This document shows, piece after piece, positions 18,045-26,578 of a stretch of DNA of 64,000 nt. The notes beneath the pieces were generated by a model, which searched no databases, had not been told where the DNA came from, and worked only from the letters and a program-made list of their open reading frames with translations. The translations under genes were made by a program, and so were the position numbers. This DNA is from Microbacterium forte (GTDB taxonomy: Bacteria > Actinomycetota > Actinomycetes > Actinomycetales > Microbacteriaceae), in contig NZ_CP116871.1 in assembly GCF_031885415.1 (NCBI RefSeq), positions 186,001-250,000 on the forward strand, written 5' to 3'. Each line of letters opens with the position of its first letter. Within the stretch, counting starts at the first letter, position 1.

Positions 18045-19322
18045 TCAGCCGTGAAGCGCAGCGGTGCTCCCCGAATACCCCGCGTCAGACAGCACCGCAC
18101 GCGCGGCACGCTCGCCAGACGCGAGGGCGCCTTGAATCGACGCGGTGTCTCGATGGTCCCCTGCGACGTACAGGCGCTCGGCGTAGCGCGGCGGTCGCGC
18201 TGCTCCGAGGGGTGCCGGTTGGGCCGGGAGCGCGTCTTCGATGTCGTCGCGCCGTATCAACTCCCATGTGCTGGTGTCTGCACCCCAGATCTCACTCAGG
18301 TGGCGGCGGACTTCGTGCTCTTCGGCCGGATCGCCGCCGCGTGGCAGCAGGCATGTCGCGGCGATGAGGTGGCGTCCGGCCGGCGCGTACGAGGGCACTG
18401 TGTGCGTCATCACGACGGTGTTGACGACGGGGCCGCGGTCTCGGCGTCCATCGACGGTGAGCAACGCGGACCCGGTCGGTGGTTCGGCGGCGGCGAACCA
18501 CCATGTCTGCAGGCCGTTCGTGACGGGAGCGAGAAGTCCGGTGAGACCGGCGACGTCGTCGGGACCGACCGCGACGACCACCCGAGCGGCTCCGACGGAG
18601 TCGCCGTCGGCCAGTGCGACCCGGACGCCATCGCCGGGCGCCGATATCCGCTCCGCACGGGAATCCAGACGGATGTCGGCGCCCGCCGTGCGTGCGCGGG
18701 CGGCGAGCTGCTCCGGGACCGCAGCTATCCCTTGTGCGGGCAGGCCAGGGCGGCCGAGCGCGAAGTACCGCACGAGCAGCCGGGCGAACGCGTTCGACGT
18801 CTCGAACTGGCTCTCCGCCAGGACCCCGGCGAGGAACGGCTCGAGCACGGCGGTGCGGAGCGGGCCGCGGAGCCCCACGGCATCCCAGCCCTCGCGCACC
18901 CTGACATCGTTCCGGGCGAGCCGAGAGAGCGGACGCACCAGAGCCGGCGCGGCCCAGCGTGCCAGCGCGACGGCATCCCGACCGTTCACCAGGCCGCTGC
19001 GCAACGACGTGCCGATCGACAGCGGGTGCCGCAACGGATGCCGCAGCTCGGCCATCCCATCCGCGGTTCGCACCCCCACACCGACCGGGAAGGTCCCCAG
19101 CGCGAGCGCGTCGAGATCGACGCTGCGGCGGAGCGCCGGGTAGGCCGGATTGAGCACCTGGAAGCCGCGATCCAGCCGGAACCCGTCGATGATGTCGGTG
19201 CGCTGGCGTCCCCCCACAGCATCCGCGGCGTCGAGGACGACGACATCGAGTCGCCGTGTGGAGAGCAGCCCGGCGCATCGGAGCCCCGCGAGTCCTGCGC
19301 CGATCACGATCACATCATGCAT
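18045..19322 (-). CDS. FAD-dependent amine oxidase/phytoene desaturase-like oxidoreductase
   Basis: The 425-residue flavoprotein begins MHDVIVIGAGLAGLRCAGLL, a textbook GxGxxG FAD motif followed by the LDAADAVGGRQRTD segment (GGR with Arg contacting FAD) and ends with YVAGDHRDTASIQGALASGERAA, the C-terminal FAD-binding GD motif. These features fit the NAD(P)/FAD amine-oxidase/phytoene-desaturase superfamily; the substrate is unknown and no carotenoid genes are nearby. An open frame extends 92 codons upstream, but the chosen ATG has GGGAAGGAAG 6 bases before it and puts the FAD motif at the N-terminus. Confidence 0.88.
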   Translation of the reverse strand: MHDVIVIGAGLAGLRCAGLLSTRRLDVVVLDAADAVGGRQRTDIIDGFRLDRGFQVLNPAYPALRRSVDLDALALGTFPVGVGVRTADGMAELRHPLRHPLSIGTSLRSGLVNGRDAVALARWAAPALVRPLSRLARNDVRVREGWDAVGLRGPLRTAVLEPFLAGVLAESQFETSNAFARLLVRYFALGRPGLPAQGIAAVPEQLAARARTAGADIRLDSRAERISAPGDGVRVALADGDSVGAARVVVAVGPDDVAGLTGLLAPVTNGLQTWWFAAAEPPTGSALLTVDGRRDRGPVVNTVVMTHTVPSYAPAGRHLIAATCLLPRGGDPAEEHEVRRHLSEIWGADTSTWELIRRDDIEDALPAQPAPLGAARPPRYAERLYVAGDHRDTASIQGALASGERAARAVLSDAGYSGSTAALHG

Positions 19323-19588
19323 TCGCGACTTCCTTCCCTCGGCGGATCGTCGCCGGACCCCGGCCGATCGCCGCGCCCCGGCGTATCGCCGCGCGCCCAT
19401 CGCCGTCGATTCGATCCAGCGTCCGCTCCATGGCACCAGCGTACGGGGACGCCCAGGCGGGCAGCGTGATTCGGCGTCTTCCGCACATCTGTCCCCCGAA
19501 CGGCCGATACCGGAGGCTGGGGACGTGCGAGAGGATGAGATCTTCTGAGGATTGCGAGCGACAGGTGGGGCGCGATGAGGGTCACTCG

Positions 19589-20956
19589 ATGACGGCACCC
19601 GAGCAGCCGGTGGATGGGCTGTCCGATTTCGCGGAGCTCATGGCGCACGAGCAGGAGTTCAGCGGCGATCGGATCGACCCGGCGGTGCGCAGAAGACGCA
19701 GACGACGAGGGCTCATCATCACCGCTGTCTGCCTCGTCGCGCTGCTGGCCGTGACCGGAGGCTACGTCGGGTGGGCACTCACTGCGCCGGTGAATCCGCC
19801 GGCGGTGACCACTCGCGCACCGCAGGTCCCGGTCGGGGAGGCTGCTGCCATCGCCACGCATACGGCCGCGGCGTCGGCGATCAGCATCGCCGGCGCCGAT
19901 GCCTATCTGGGCGAGGGGGCAAGCGGGACCTGGTCGGCGACAGGGACGGGCGAACCGCTTCCGATCGCGAGCATCACCAAGCTCATCACCGCCCTGGTCA
20001 TCCTCGACGCGGCGCCGCTCACCTCGGCGGATGACGCAGGGCCCACCATCACGTTCGGCAAGGCAGACCACGATCTCTACGACGTGTACTACGTGCAGGG
20101 AGCGACCATCGCTCCGATGCCCACCGGCACCTCGATGTCGCTGCACGATGCCCTGGCCGTCATGCTCATCCCCTCGGCGAGCAACTACGCCGAGGCGCTG
20201 TCATCGCAGATCTTCGGCTCGCAGAACGCGTTCCTCGCCGCGACGCGCGACTGGCTCGCAGCGCACGGACTCTCTGGAACGACGGTCGCGGAGCCCACGG
20301 GCATCAGTCCACGCAACACGAGCACGCCCGCCGACCTGCTGGCCATCGCGAAGCTCGCTGCCGCGCATCCGGCGATCGCGAAGATCGTCGCGACATCGTC
20401 GGTCTCGATCCCCGGCGCCGGTCCGCTGCACAACACCAACGATCTCCTCGGCACCGCGGGGATCACGGGTCTGAAGACCGGGAACCTGGGCGAGGGCACG
20501 CACAACCTGCTGTACACGGCGACACTCGACGTGGGCGCGGCCGATCCGCTGGCGGTCACCGGCGTCGTCCTCGGGGGATCATCGCACGCAGCGGTGAACG
20601 CCACGGTGATCGCCGAGCTCGAGAGCATCCGCTCCGGCTTCCACCAGGTGCCCGTCGCGACCGAGGGCCAGGAGGTCGGATCGATCTCGACGCCCTGGGG
20701 GTCTGCCGCCAAGATGGTCATCGCCGAAAGCGCGTCGATCTTCACCTGGTCGGACACGCCGATCGAGCTGACGATGGACATCGACACCCCGCCCACGTAC
20801 CGCGACGGCACGGTCGTGGGCAGTGTCACCTGGACAGCCGGACCGAATACCGTCACCGCTCCCGTGGAGATCGCGGGGAGCATCGACCAGCCCACCGAGT
20901 GGTGGCGGCTCACCCACCCGTCCGAGCTCGGCTCCCTGATGGATGCCGGGGACTGA
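19589..20956 (+). CDS. D-alanyl-D-alanine carboxypeptidase-like protein (PBP, S11-type)
   Basis: The 455-residue protein has a short cytoplasmic N-terminus, a basic stretch (RRRRRRRG) and one membrane helix (about residues 35-58), then an extracellular serine-peptidase domain. The active-site SxxK is SITK in PIASITKLITAL and the KTG triad is in GITGLKTGNLGEG. The second motif, normally SxN, reads SAS in IPSASNYAE. Enzymes of this type trim D-Ala from peptidoglycan stem peptides. A C-terminal beta-rich tail follows. The ATG at 19589 has GAGGGTC upstream; the frame extends further upstream without family similarity. Confidence 0.85.
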   Translation: MTAPEQPVDGLSDFAELMAHEQEFSGDRIDPAVRRRRRRRGLIITAVCLVALLAVTGGYVGWALTAPVNPPAVTTRAPQVPVGEAAAIATHTAAASAISIAGADAYLGEGASGTWSATGTGEPLPIASITKLITALVILDAAPLTSADDAGPTITFGKADHDLYDVYYVQGATIAPMPTGTSMSLHDALAVMLIPSASNYAEALSSQIFGSQNAFLAATRDWLAAHGLSGTTVAEPTGISPRNTSTPADLLAIAKLAAAHPAIAKIVATSSVSIPGAGPLHNTNDLLGTAGITGLKTGNLGEGTHNLLYTATLDVGAADPLAVTGVVLGGSSHAAVNATVIAELESIRSGFHQVPVATEGQEVGSISTPWGSAAKMVIAESASIFTWSDTPIELTMDIDTPPTYRDGTVVGSVTWTAGPNTVTAPVEIAGSIDQPTEWWRLTHPSELGSLMDAGD

Positions 20957-21197
20957 AGCTGTTCAGCAACACGGGGACTGCAACCATGGCGATCTCGCAC
21001 CCGATCCTCGTGCTGGGACATTGACAGCAGTGCTGGCTGTGCCGCCTCCCCTCAGCTAGCACCAAGTGCGGCCGCGCACTCCTCGAGGTCGTGCAGGAGC
21101 CGCCATGGAGTCGCTCGATGCTTCTGCACACTGCGGCGTCGTCGACGATTGTGCACAGTGTTCGGGTCCATGTCGGCGAGGTTGCTTCGGGGGATCC
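20957..21197. other. Intergenic stretch without a recognised gene
   Basis: About 240 bases between the carboxypeptidase and the comEC leader. Short open frames exist on both strands, but none has a ribosome-binding site or protein-like composition. A TTGACA at 21021 has no matching -10 box 16-18 bases downstream. The composition is slightly less GC-rich than the neighbours. Confidence 0.5.
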
Positions 21198-21203
21198 TAG
21201 GTT
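21198..21203 (+). promoter_or_regulatory. -10 box of leaderless promoter before a micro-ORF and comEC
   Basis: TAGGTT is followed by CTTCTG and the ATG at 21210, the same 6-base spacing seen at other promoters here. Confidence 0.5.
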
Positions 21204-21209
21204 CTTCTG

Positions 21210-21281
21210 ATGGGAGCATCCGCGACGAGGGCGAGCAGCCGAGGGATGCTCCCTGTGATCCACGACGTCGTGCTCGCGTGA
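21210..21281 (+). CDS. Candidate 23-codon upstream ORF coupled to comEC
   Basis: The tiny frame encodes MGASATRASSRGMLPVIHDV and three more residues. It starts 6 bases after a TAGGTT -10 box, and its TGA stop overlaps the GTG of comEC as GTGA (21278-21281). The arrangement suggests a leaderless upstream ORF that delivers ribosomes to comEC, which lacks its own Shine-Dalgarno. I infer this from position only; the peptide itself is not recognised. Confidence 0.45.
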   Translation: MGASATRASSRGMLPVIHDVVLA

Positions 21282-23569
21282 GGCGGGATCTGCGGATGCT
21301 GCCCATCGCGGTGGCTGTGTGGACGGTCGCGCTCCTCTGCGTGTTCGTCCCTGCTGCGGCAGGATGGTGCGCGCTGGGGAGCGGATGCGGCGCGATCGTG
21401 GTGCTGGGAATCGTGCTGAAGCTCCGGGAACATGCTGCGTCGAGGGCAGGACTGATCGTGGTGCTCCTTGCCGCCGCTGCGGCCGTCTCCATCGCAGTCA
21501 TGACCGCGATGCCGGCTCGCGACAGCGCCGCGTCTTGGGATGGGCGGGTGGTCGAGGCGACGGGGGAGGTCACGTCGTCGGCATCGGTGGGTCGGGACGG
21601 GCGATTGTGGATGGAGGTGCAGCTCACGGGCATCGGGTCACCGGGGTCGGCGCGTGGGGCATCGGCGCCGGTGCGGGTCGGCATCGATCCGGCCGACGGG
21701 TTCGATCTCGGTGCGACGATTCGGGTGAAGGGTGAGGCAGCGGCGACGGATCCGGGGGAGAGGGCGGCGCTCGTGGTGTTCGCGAGCACCGCGTCGGTCG
21801 AGGTTGCGGCGTCGGGCGCGTTCGCGGTGGCGGCCGATGCCCGGAGCGCCTTCATCGAGCGGTCCACACGTCTCCCTGAACCGGGAGCAGGCCTGCTGCC
21901 GGGACTCGCCGTGGGCGACACCCGGGCGGTCTCGACCGAGCTGAACGACGACATGCGCACGAGCGGGCTGAGTCATTTGACGGCGGTCTCCGGAGCGAAC
22001 TGCGCGATCGTCGTCGGGGCCGTCTTCTGGCTGGCCGCGCTGTGCGGGGCCGGACGTGCGACCCGGGTCATCGCAGCCGCCATCGCGCTCGCGGGATTCG
22101 TCGTGCTCGTGACACCGGAACCCAGCGTGATCAGGGCGGCGGTCATGGCCGGCGTCGCGATGCTGTCATTGATGCTCGGTCGGCCGAGCGCGGGGGCCGG
22201 AATGCTGGCGCTCAGCGCGAGCGGCATCCTCATCGCCGACCCGTGGCTGGCCTCCACTGCGGGGTTCGCACTGTCGGTTGCCGCATCGGGGGCGCTGATC
22301 ATGCTCTCGCCGTCGCTCACCCGAGGGTTCGCACGGTGGATGCCGCAGCCTCTCGCTCTCGCGATCGCCGTGCCGACGGCAGCGCAGCTGGTGTGCGGTC
22401 CCGTCATCGCCCTGTTCGCCGAGCAGCAGTCGCTCGTCGGTCTGGCGGCCAACCTGCTGGCCGCGCCCGCAGCACCCATCGCCACGATCATCGGTCTGCT
22501 CGCATGCCTCGCGGCACCGCTGCCGCTGCTCGCAGATCTTCTGGCCGCCTCCGCGTGGTTGCCGGCCGCCTGGATCGCGCACACGGCAGGCATCACCGCG
22601 CGACTTCCGTACGCGCAGGTCGCGGTGGTTCCCGGCATAGCGAGTGCAGCGCTCGTCAGCATCGTGAGCGCGGCGGTCGGGGTGATTCTGACCGGCGCAT
22701 ACCGCACTGTCCCGCTCGTCAGAGGCGCTTCAGCATCCGTCATCGCAGTGATGCTCGCTCTGGGCGGCGCCCACGTCGCCCTGAATGGGCCGCTCGCCAG
22801 CGCCACCAGCCCGGATGGCTGGTCGATCGCCGCCTGCGACGTCGGCCAGGGTGATGCGCTGCTCGTCAGGTCGGACAGCCGGATCGCGCTGATCGACACG
22901 GGCCCGGAGCCCGAACCCCTGGCAGCGTGCCTGCGCAGTCTCGGCATCGAGCACATCGACCTGCTCGTCCTCACACACTTCGACCTCGATCACGTGGGCG
23001 GCGTCGACGCCGTGCAGGGGAGAGTCGGGGCGGTGCTGCACGGACCACCGGGGGAGAGCGGCGATGAGCGGATGCTGCAGCGGTTGGCTGACGGCGGCGC
23101 GGCGGTCACCCTCGCGACGGCGGGGACGCAGGGCGAGCTGGGCACCGCATCGTGGCAGGTGCTGTGGCCGCAGCGCGGATCCGAGGTGTTCCCGCCAGGA
23201 AACGATCAGAGCGTGGTCCTCGAGGTCGAAGGCGGCGGTGTGCCGCGGGCTCTCTTCCTCGGTGACCTGTCGGCAGAGGCTCAGCGGATGCTGGTGCGCA
23301 CGGCGCATCTCAGGGGCAGCTACGCCGTGGTCAAGGTGGCGCACCACGGCAGCGCCGACCAGGACTTCGCGCTCTATCAAGACCTGCGTCCGGTCGTCGC
23401 CCTGTTCAGCGCCGGCATCGACAACGACTACGGGCATCCGCGCGCAGAGTCGCTCGCGTCCCTCGAGGCGGCGGGAGCGCGCGTGCTGCGCACCGACCAG
23501 GAGGGCCGACTCCTCGTCGGTCTCGACGGGGACGAGCTGCAGCTCTGGACGGAGAGGCAGCCGCCCTGA
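21278..23569 (+). CDS. comEC: ComEC/Rec2-type DNA uptake channel protein
   Basis: ComEC forms the membrane channel for single-stranded DNA. The roughly 763-residue protein has N-terminal helices, an OB-like extracellular segment, the competence domain with the SGLSHLTAVSGANCAIVVG signature and many membrane helices. The C-terminal metallo-beta-lactamase-like domain has LTHFDLDHVGG (the HxDxDH metal motif) and VAHHGSADQD. The start is uncertain: GTG 21278 is coupled to an upstream micro-ORF, and the frame is open to 21149. Unlike the usual comEA-comEC pair, about 4.2 kb separates the two. holA follows 40 bases downstream, as is common. Confidence 0.93.
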   Translation: MRRDLRMLPIAVAVWTVALLCVFVPAAAGWCALGSGCGAIVVLGIVLKLREHAASRAGLIVVLLAAAAAVSIAVMTAMPARDSAASWDGRVVEATGEVTSSASVGRDGRLWMEVQLTGIGSPGSARGASAPVRVGIDPADGFDLGATIRVKGEAAATDPGERAALVVFASTASVEVAASGAFAVAADARSAFIERSTRLPEPGAGLLPGLAVGDTRAVSTELNDDMRTSGLSHLTAVSGANCAIVVGAVFWLAALCGAGRATRVIAAAIALAGFVVLVTPEPSVIRAAVMAGVAMLSLMLGRPSAGAGMLALSASGILIADPWLASTAGFALSVAASGALIMLSPSLTRGFARWMPQPLALAIAVPTAAQLVCGPVIALFAEQQSLVGLAANLLAAPAAPIATIIGLLACLAAPLPLLADLLAASAWLPAAWIAHTAGITARLPYAQVAVVPGIASAALVSIVSAAVGVILTGAYRTVPLVRGASASVIAVMLALGGAHVALNGPLASATSPDGWSIAACDVGQGDALLVRSDSRIALIDTGPEPEPLAACLRSLGIEHIDLLVLTHFDLDHVGGVDAVQGRVGAVLHGPPGESGDERMLQRLADGGAAVTLATAGTQGELGTASWQVLWPQRGSEVFPPGNDQSVVLEVEGGGVPRALFLGDLSAEAQRMLVRTAHLRGSYAVVKVAHHGSADQDFALYQDLRPVVALFSAGIDNDYGHPRAESLASLEAAGARVLRTDQEGRLLVGLDGDELQLWTERQPP

Positions 23570-23597
23570 CCACGAGGGCGACGTCTGCGGCCCCCGG

Positions 23598-23603
23598 TAG
23601 TCT
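23598..23603 (+). promoter_or_regulatory. -10 box of leaderless holA promoter
   Basis: TAGTCT lies 6 bases before the ATG at 23610. Confidence 0.6.
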
Positions 23604-23609
23604 TGAGGC

Positions 23610-24647
23610 ATGGCTGCTTCTCGTACCCCCTCCCGCGGCGGAGCGAAGGCAGCCAAGATCGCGCAGGTCTCCTGGCGCGAGCCGCGCCCCGCTCCCGTGG
23701 TGCTCGTGTTCGGCCCCGAAGAGGTCTGCGCAGAGCGTGCGATCGCCGGGGTCCGCGATTACCTCCGCACCGAAGACCCTGCGCTCGAGGTGACCGATGT
23801 CCGCGCTGACGACTACGCGCCCGGCACCCTCCTCTCGTTGACGTCGCCGTCGCTGTTCGGCGAGCCCCGTCTCGTGCGCGTGTCGGGTGTCGAGAAGTGT
23901 TCGGATGCCTTCCTGCAGGAGGCTGTCTCCTACCTGGATCACCCCCAGGAGGGAGCGACGGTCATCCTCCGGCACACGGGCGCGAGCGTTCGAGGCAAGA
24001 AGCTGCTCGACGCTGTGCGCGCCGGCACGGGCGACGGCATCGAGATCCCGTGCCCCGCGGTCAAGCGCGACAGCGATCGCGTCGACTTCGCCGCAGGGGA
24101 GTTCAAGGCGGCCAAGAAGCGGATCGCACCGCCCGCGCTGCGGGCCCTGGTCTCGGCGTTCGCCGATGACCTCACTGAGCTTGCGGCGGCATGCCAGCAA
24201 TTGATCGTCGACGTCGAGGGCGACATCACTGAGGACGTCGTCACGAAGTACTACGGCGGGCGCGTCGAGGTGTCGGCCTTCGTCGTCGCCGACACGGCGA
24301 TCGCCGGACGCTACGGCGAAGCCCTGGTCGCGCTGCGCCATGCGCTCGCATCTGGCGCCGACCCGGTGCCGATGGTCGCCGCCTTCGCGATGAAGCTGCG
24401 TACGATGGCACGCGTCGCCGGCAACCGCGAACCCAGCCGTCAGCTCGCCCAGCGGCTCGGCATGAAGGACTGGCAGGTCGACCGCGCGCGGCGCGACCTC
24501 GCCGGGTGGAACGAGCGATCACTCGGCATGGCCATCCAGGCGACGGCGCGCGCCGATGCCGAGGTCAAAGGCGCGGCGCGCGACCCGATCTTCGCGCTGG
24601 AGCGCATGCTCACCGTCATCGCGACACGTCAGCCGTTCGGCGAGTGA
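23610..24647 (+). CDS. holA: DNA polymerase III delta subunit
   Basis: HolA is the delta subunit of the clamp loader that opens the beta sliding clamp. The 345-residue protein starts with a short basic tail (MAASRTPSRGGAKAAK), then VVLVFGPEEVCAERAIAGVRDYL, the expected 'L.GeE.fL...a' N-terminal pattern, DDLTELAAACQQLIVDVEGDITEDVV in the middle and a C-terminal helical collar region (GMKDWQVDRARRDLAGW). The length is typical. Position between comEC and rpsT is the standard bacterial order. It has its own leaderless promoter. Confidence 0.93.
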   Translation: MAASRTPSRGGAKAAKIAQVSWREPRPAPVVLVFGPEEVCAERAIAGVRDYLRTEDPALEVTDVRADDYAPGTLLSLTSPSLFGEPRLVRVSGVEKCSDAFLQEAVSYLDHPQEGATVILRHTGASVRGKKLLDAVRAGTGDGIEIPCPAVKRDSDRVDFAAGEFKAAKKRIAPPALRALVSAFADDLTELAAACQQLIVDVEGDITEDVVTKYYGGRVEVSAFVVADTAIAGRYGEALVALRHALASGADPVPMVAAFAMKLRTMARVAGNREPSRQLAQRLGMKDWQVDRARRDLAGWNERSLGMAIQATARADAEVKGAARDPIFALERMLTVIATRQPFGE

Positions 24648-24755
24648 GCGTCATCGCGGCGGCGCGGCACCGTCGCTGACATCTGTACTCCGCGCGACGT
24701 CGCACGAGCGCTGTCGCGCCTGCCCGACGTGTCGCGTGGGTACCTGCGCACGCGA

Positions 24756-24787
24756 AAGAGCCCGCCCCGCGAACGGGGCGGGCTCTT
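24756..24787. terminator. Bidirectional terminator between holA and rpsT
   Basis: A perfect 14-bp stem AAGAGCCCGCCCCG/CGGGGCGGGCTCTT with a CGAA tetraloop sits 26 bases past the rpsT stop on the minus strand and about 110 past holA on the plus strand. Confidence 0.88.
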
Positions 24788-24813
24788 GTCACACCGTCAG
24801 GCGTGGAATCAGC

Positions 24814-25074
24814 TCAGAGAGCGGAGACCTGCTTGGCGATGGAGGACTTGCGGTTCGCAGCCTGGTTCTGGTGGATGACACCCTTGCTGACGGCCTTGTC
24901 GAGCTTGCGGGAGGCTGCCTTCAGAGCCTTCTCGGCTGCAGCCTTGTCACCGGAGATGACAGCAGCGCGCGTCGCGCGGATGTGCGTCTTCAGCTCGCTC
25001 TTCACGGCCTTGTTGCGCTCGTGAGCCTTGTCGTTGGTCTTGTTGCGCTTGATCTGCGACTTGATGTTTGCCAC
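24814..25074 (-). CDS. rpsT: Small ribosomal subunit protein bS20
   Basis: The 86-residue basic protein reads [20 protein letters not shown] and contains the alternating Lys/Arg/Ala helices of S20 ([28 protein letters not shown]). It binds 16S rRNA during 30S assembly. The start codon is GTG at 25074 with only a weak purine-rich stretch before it. In E. coli, S20 also uses a non-ATG start and represses its own translation, so the weak initiation here may be regulatory. A plausible -10 box (TAGAGT, 25178-25183) implies a leader of about 100 bases. Confidence 0.97.
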   Translation of the reverse strand: MANIKSQIKRNKTNDKAHERNKAVKSELKTHIRATRAAVISGDKAAAEKALKAASRKLDKAVSKGVIHQNQAANRKSSIAKQVSAL

Positions 25075-25177
25075 GTGTGGACGCTTTCTGTACGGAGTTG
25101 TTAGGAAATGCCGGCAGAAGAAGAGGGCTTCCACTCGGCGGTCGTGAGGGAAGAACCCACACGCAAGCCAAGAACCA

Positions 25178-25183
25178 ACTCTA
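25178..25183 (-). promoter_or_regulatory. Candidate -10 box for rpsT
   Basis: TAGAGT on the minus strand lies about 104 bases before the rpsT start. No good -35 hexamer is visible. Confidence 0.35.
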
Positions 25184-25312
25184 CCAGCATCGGGGCGGTT
25201 CGCCCTAAACGGGGGCCGCGTCTTCTCGTGCAGGATGCGGCATCGGGGCGTGCGGGTGCACAATCATCAGTATCCCGACACTCGCGTCGCGAGATCGACG
25301 TCAAGGAGCGAC

Positions 25313-26578
25313 ATGAGCCCCGCCGTCCCCGCTGTCTCGCCGATGCCCAGCTTCCGCAGGGTCGGGCCGCGATGGATGACCGTGTTCACCCTCGCCTGGC
25401 TGGCCATCTGGACCGTGCAGCTCACGCCCGTTCAGCTTCTGCTGCCACTCCAACTCGACACCGCGGAGGACGACTGGATCAGCGGCGTCATCTCCTCGGG
25501 GTTCGTGCTCGGCATCGGCGGTCTCGCCGGCATCGTCGCAGGCCCGGTGGCCGGCGCTCTGTCAGACCGAGCACGAGTCGGACGCCGACGCCGGCGCCCC
25601 TGGGCGATCGGGGGCGTGCTCGTCACCGCGGTCTTCCTCATCGTCACCGGCTTCAGCGAAGGTCCCTGGGCCGTGGGCGCCGCGTGGGTCGGGGTGTCTA
25701 TCGGCGTCTCGGTGTCGTCGGCCGCCTTCACCGCACTCATCGCCGATCAGCTCCCGACGACGCAACGGGGCGCGGCAGCCGCGGCCGTGGGATCGAGTCA
25801 GGCGGTGGGGATCGTCCTGGGGGTGGGTCTCGTGGTGCTCCTCGGCCTCGGCATCCGCGACGGCTACCTTCTGCTCGCCGCGGTGATCGCGGCCGTGGGA
25901 ACGGCCGCGGCGCTGCTTCTGCCCGACCCGCCGGCGCTCGTCCGCACCCAGCCCGGCAAGAGCGATCGTCGTCTGCTGGCATCGCTGCGCGATCGGGACT
26001 TCGCCTGGATGCTGTCAGGCCGCCTCGTGACCAACATCGGCAACGCGCTGGGCACCGCGCTGTTCCTCTTCTTCCTGCTTCACGGCCTGCACCAGGAGAC
26101 GACGGTGGCGCAGGACAACCTGCTGCTCCTGATCGTGGTCTACACGCTGTTCGTGGTGCTCGCGTCGGTCTTCACCGGCGTGCTGTCCGACCGCACCGGC
26201 AACAGACGCACCCTCACCATCCTGGCCACGTTCGTGCAGGCGGCCTCGGGCATCGTGATCGCCCTGGTCCCGACGTTCGAGGCGACGATGTTCGCGGCGG
26301 CGCTCATGGGGCTCGGCTACGGCGCGTTCTCCACCGTCGGACTCGCCTTCGCTGCCGATCTGCTTCCCGACGAGAAGGACCACGCCCGCGACCTCGGCAT
26401 CGTGTACGTCACCGCCGCCCTCGGCCAGCTGATCGGCCCTGTGCTCGGCGCAGGCCTCGTGGCGCTCGTCGGCGGGTTCTGGCTCGTGTTCGTCGTCGCC
26501 GCCGTGCTGTCGCTCGTCGGCGGCGGGCTCACCGCTCTCGCGAGGCAGCCTGCGCGGGATCCGCTGCCGCAGCCGTAG
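25313..26578 (+). CDS. Major facilitator superfamily transporter
   Basis: The 421-residue protein has about 12 hydrophobic helices. The loop after helix 2 reads ALSDRARVGRRRRRPW, the MFS motif A region (GxLxDRxGRRRxL-type), and a second copy occurs in the C-terminal half as GVLSDRTGNRRTLTIL. The substrate cannot be predicted; motif A places it in the drug/sugar efflux-like groups. The ATG at 25313 has AAGGAG 5 bases upstream. Its last 50 bases overlap the convergent hydrolase gene. Confidence 0.9.
   Translation: MSPAVPAVSPMPSFRRVGPRWMTVFTLAWLAIWTVQLTPVQLLLPLQLDTAEDDWISGVISSGFVLGIGGLAGIVAGPVAGALSDRARVGRRRRRPWAIGGVLVTAVFLIVTGFSEGPWAVGAAWVGVSIGVSVSSAAFTALIADQLPTTQRGAAAAAVGSSQAVGIVLGVGLVVLLGLGIRDGYLLLAAVIAAVGTAAALLLPDPPALVRTQPGKSDRRLLASLRDRDFAWMLSGRLVTNIGNALGTALFLFFLLHGLHQETTVAQDNLLLLIVVYTLFVVLASVFTGVLSDRTGNRRTLTILATFVQAASGIVIALVPTFEATMFAAALMGLGYGAFSTVGLAFAADLLPDEKDHARDLGIVYVTAALGQLIGPVLGAGLVALVGGFWLVFVVAAVLSLVGGGLTALARQPARDPLPQP

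Noticed and set aside
19323..19588. Extension of the flavoprotein and carboxypeptidase frames into their divergent intergenic region
   Set aside because: The overlapping frames have no similarity to either family, and both genes have better internal starts with ribosome-binding sites.
21021..21049. TTGACA resembling a -35 box upstream of comEC
   Set aside because: No -10-like hexamer follows at 16-18 bases (the sequence there is GCCTCC).
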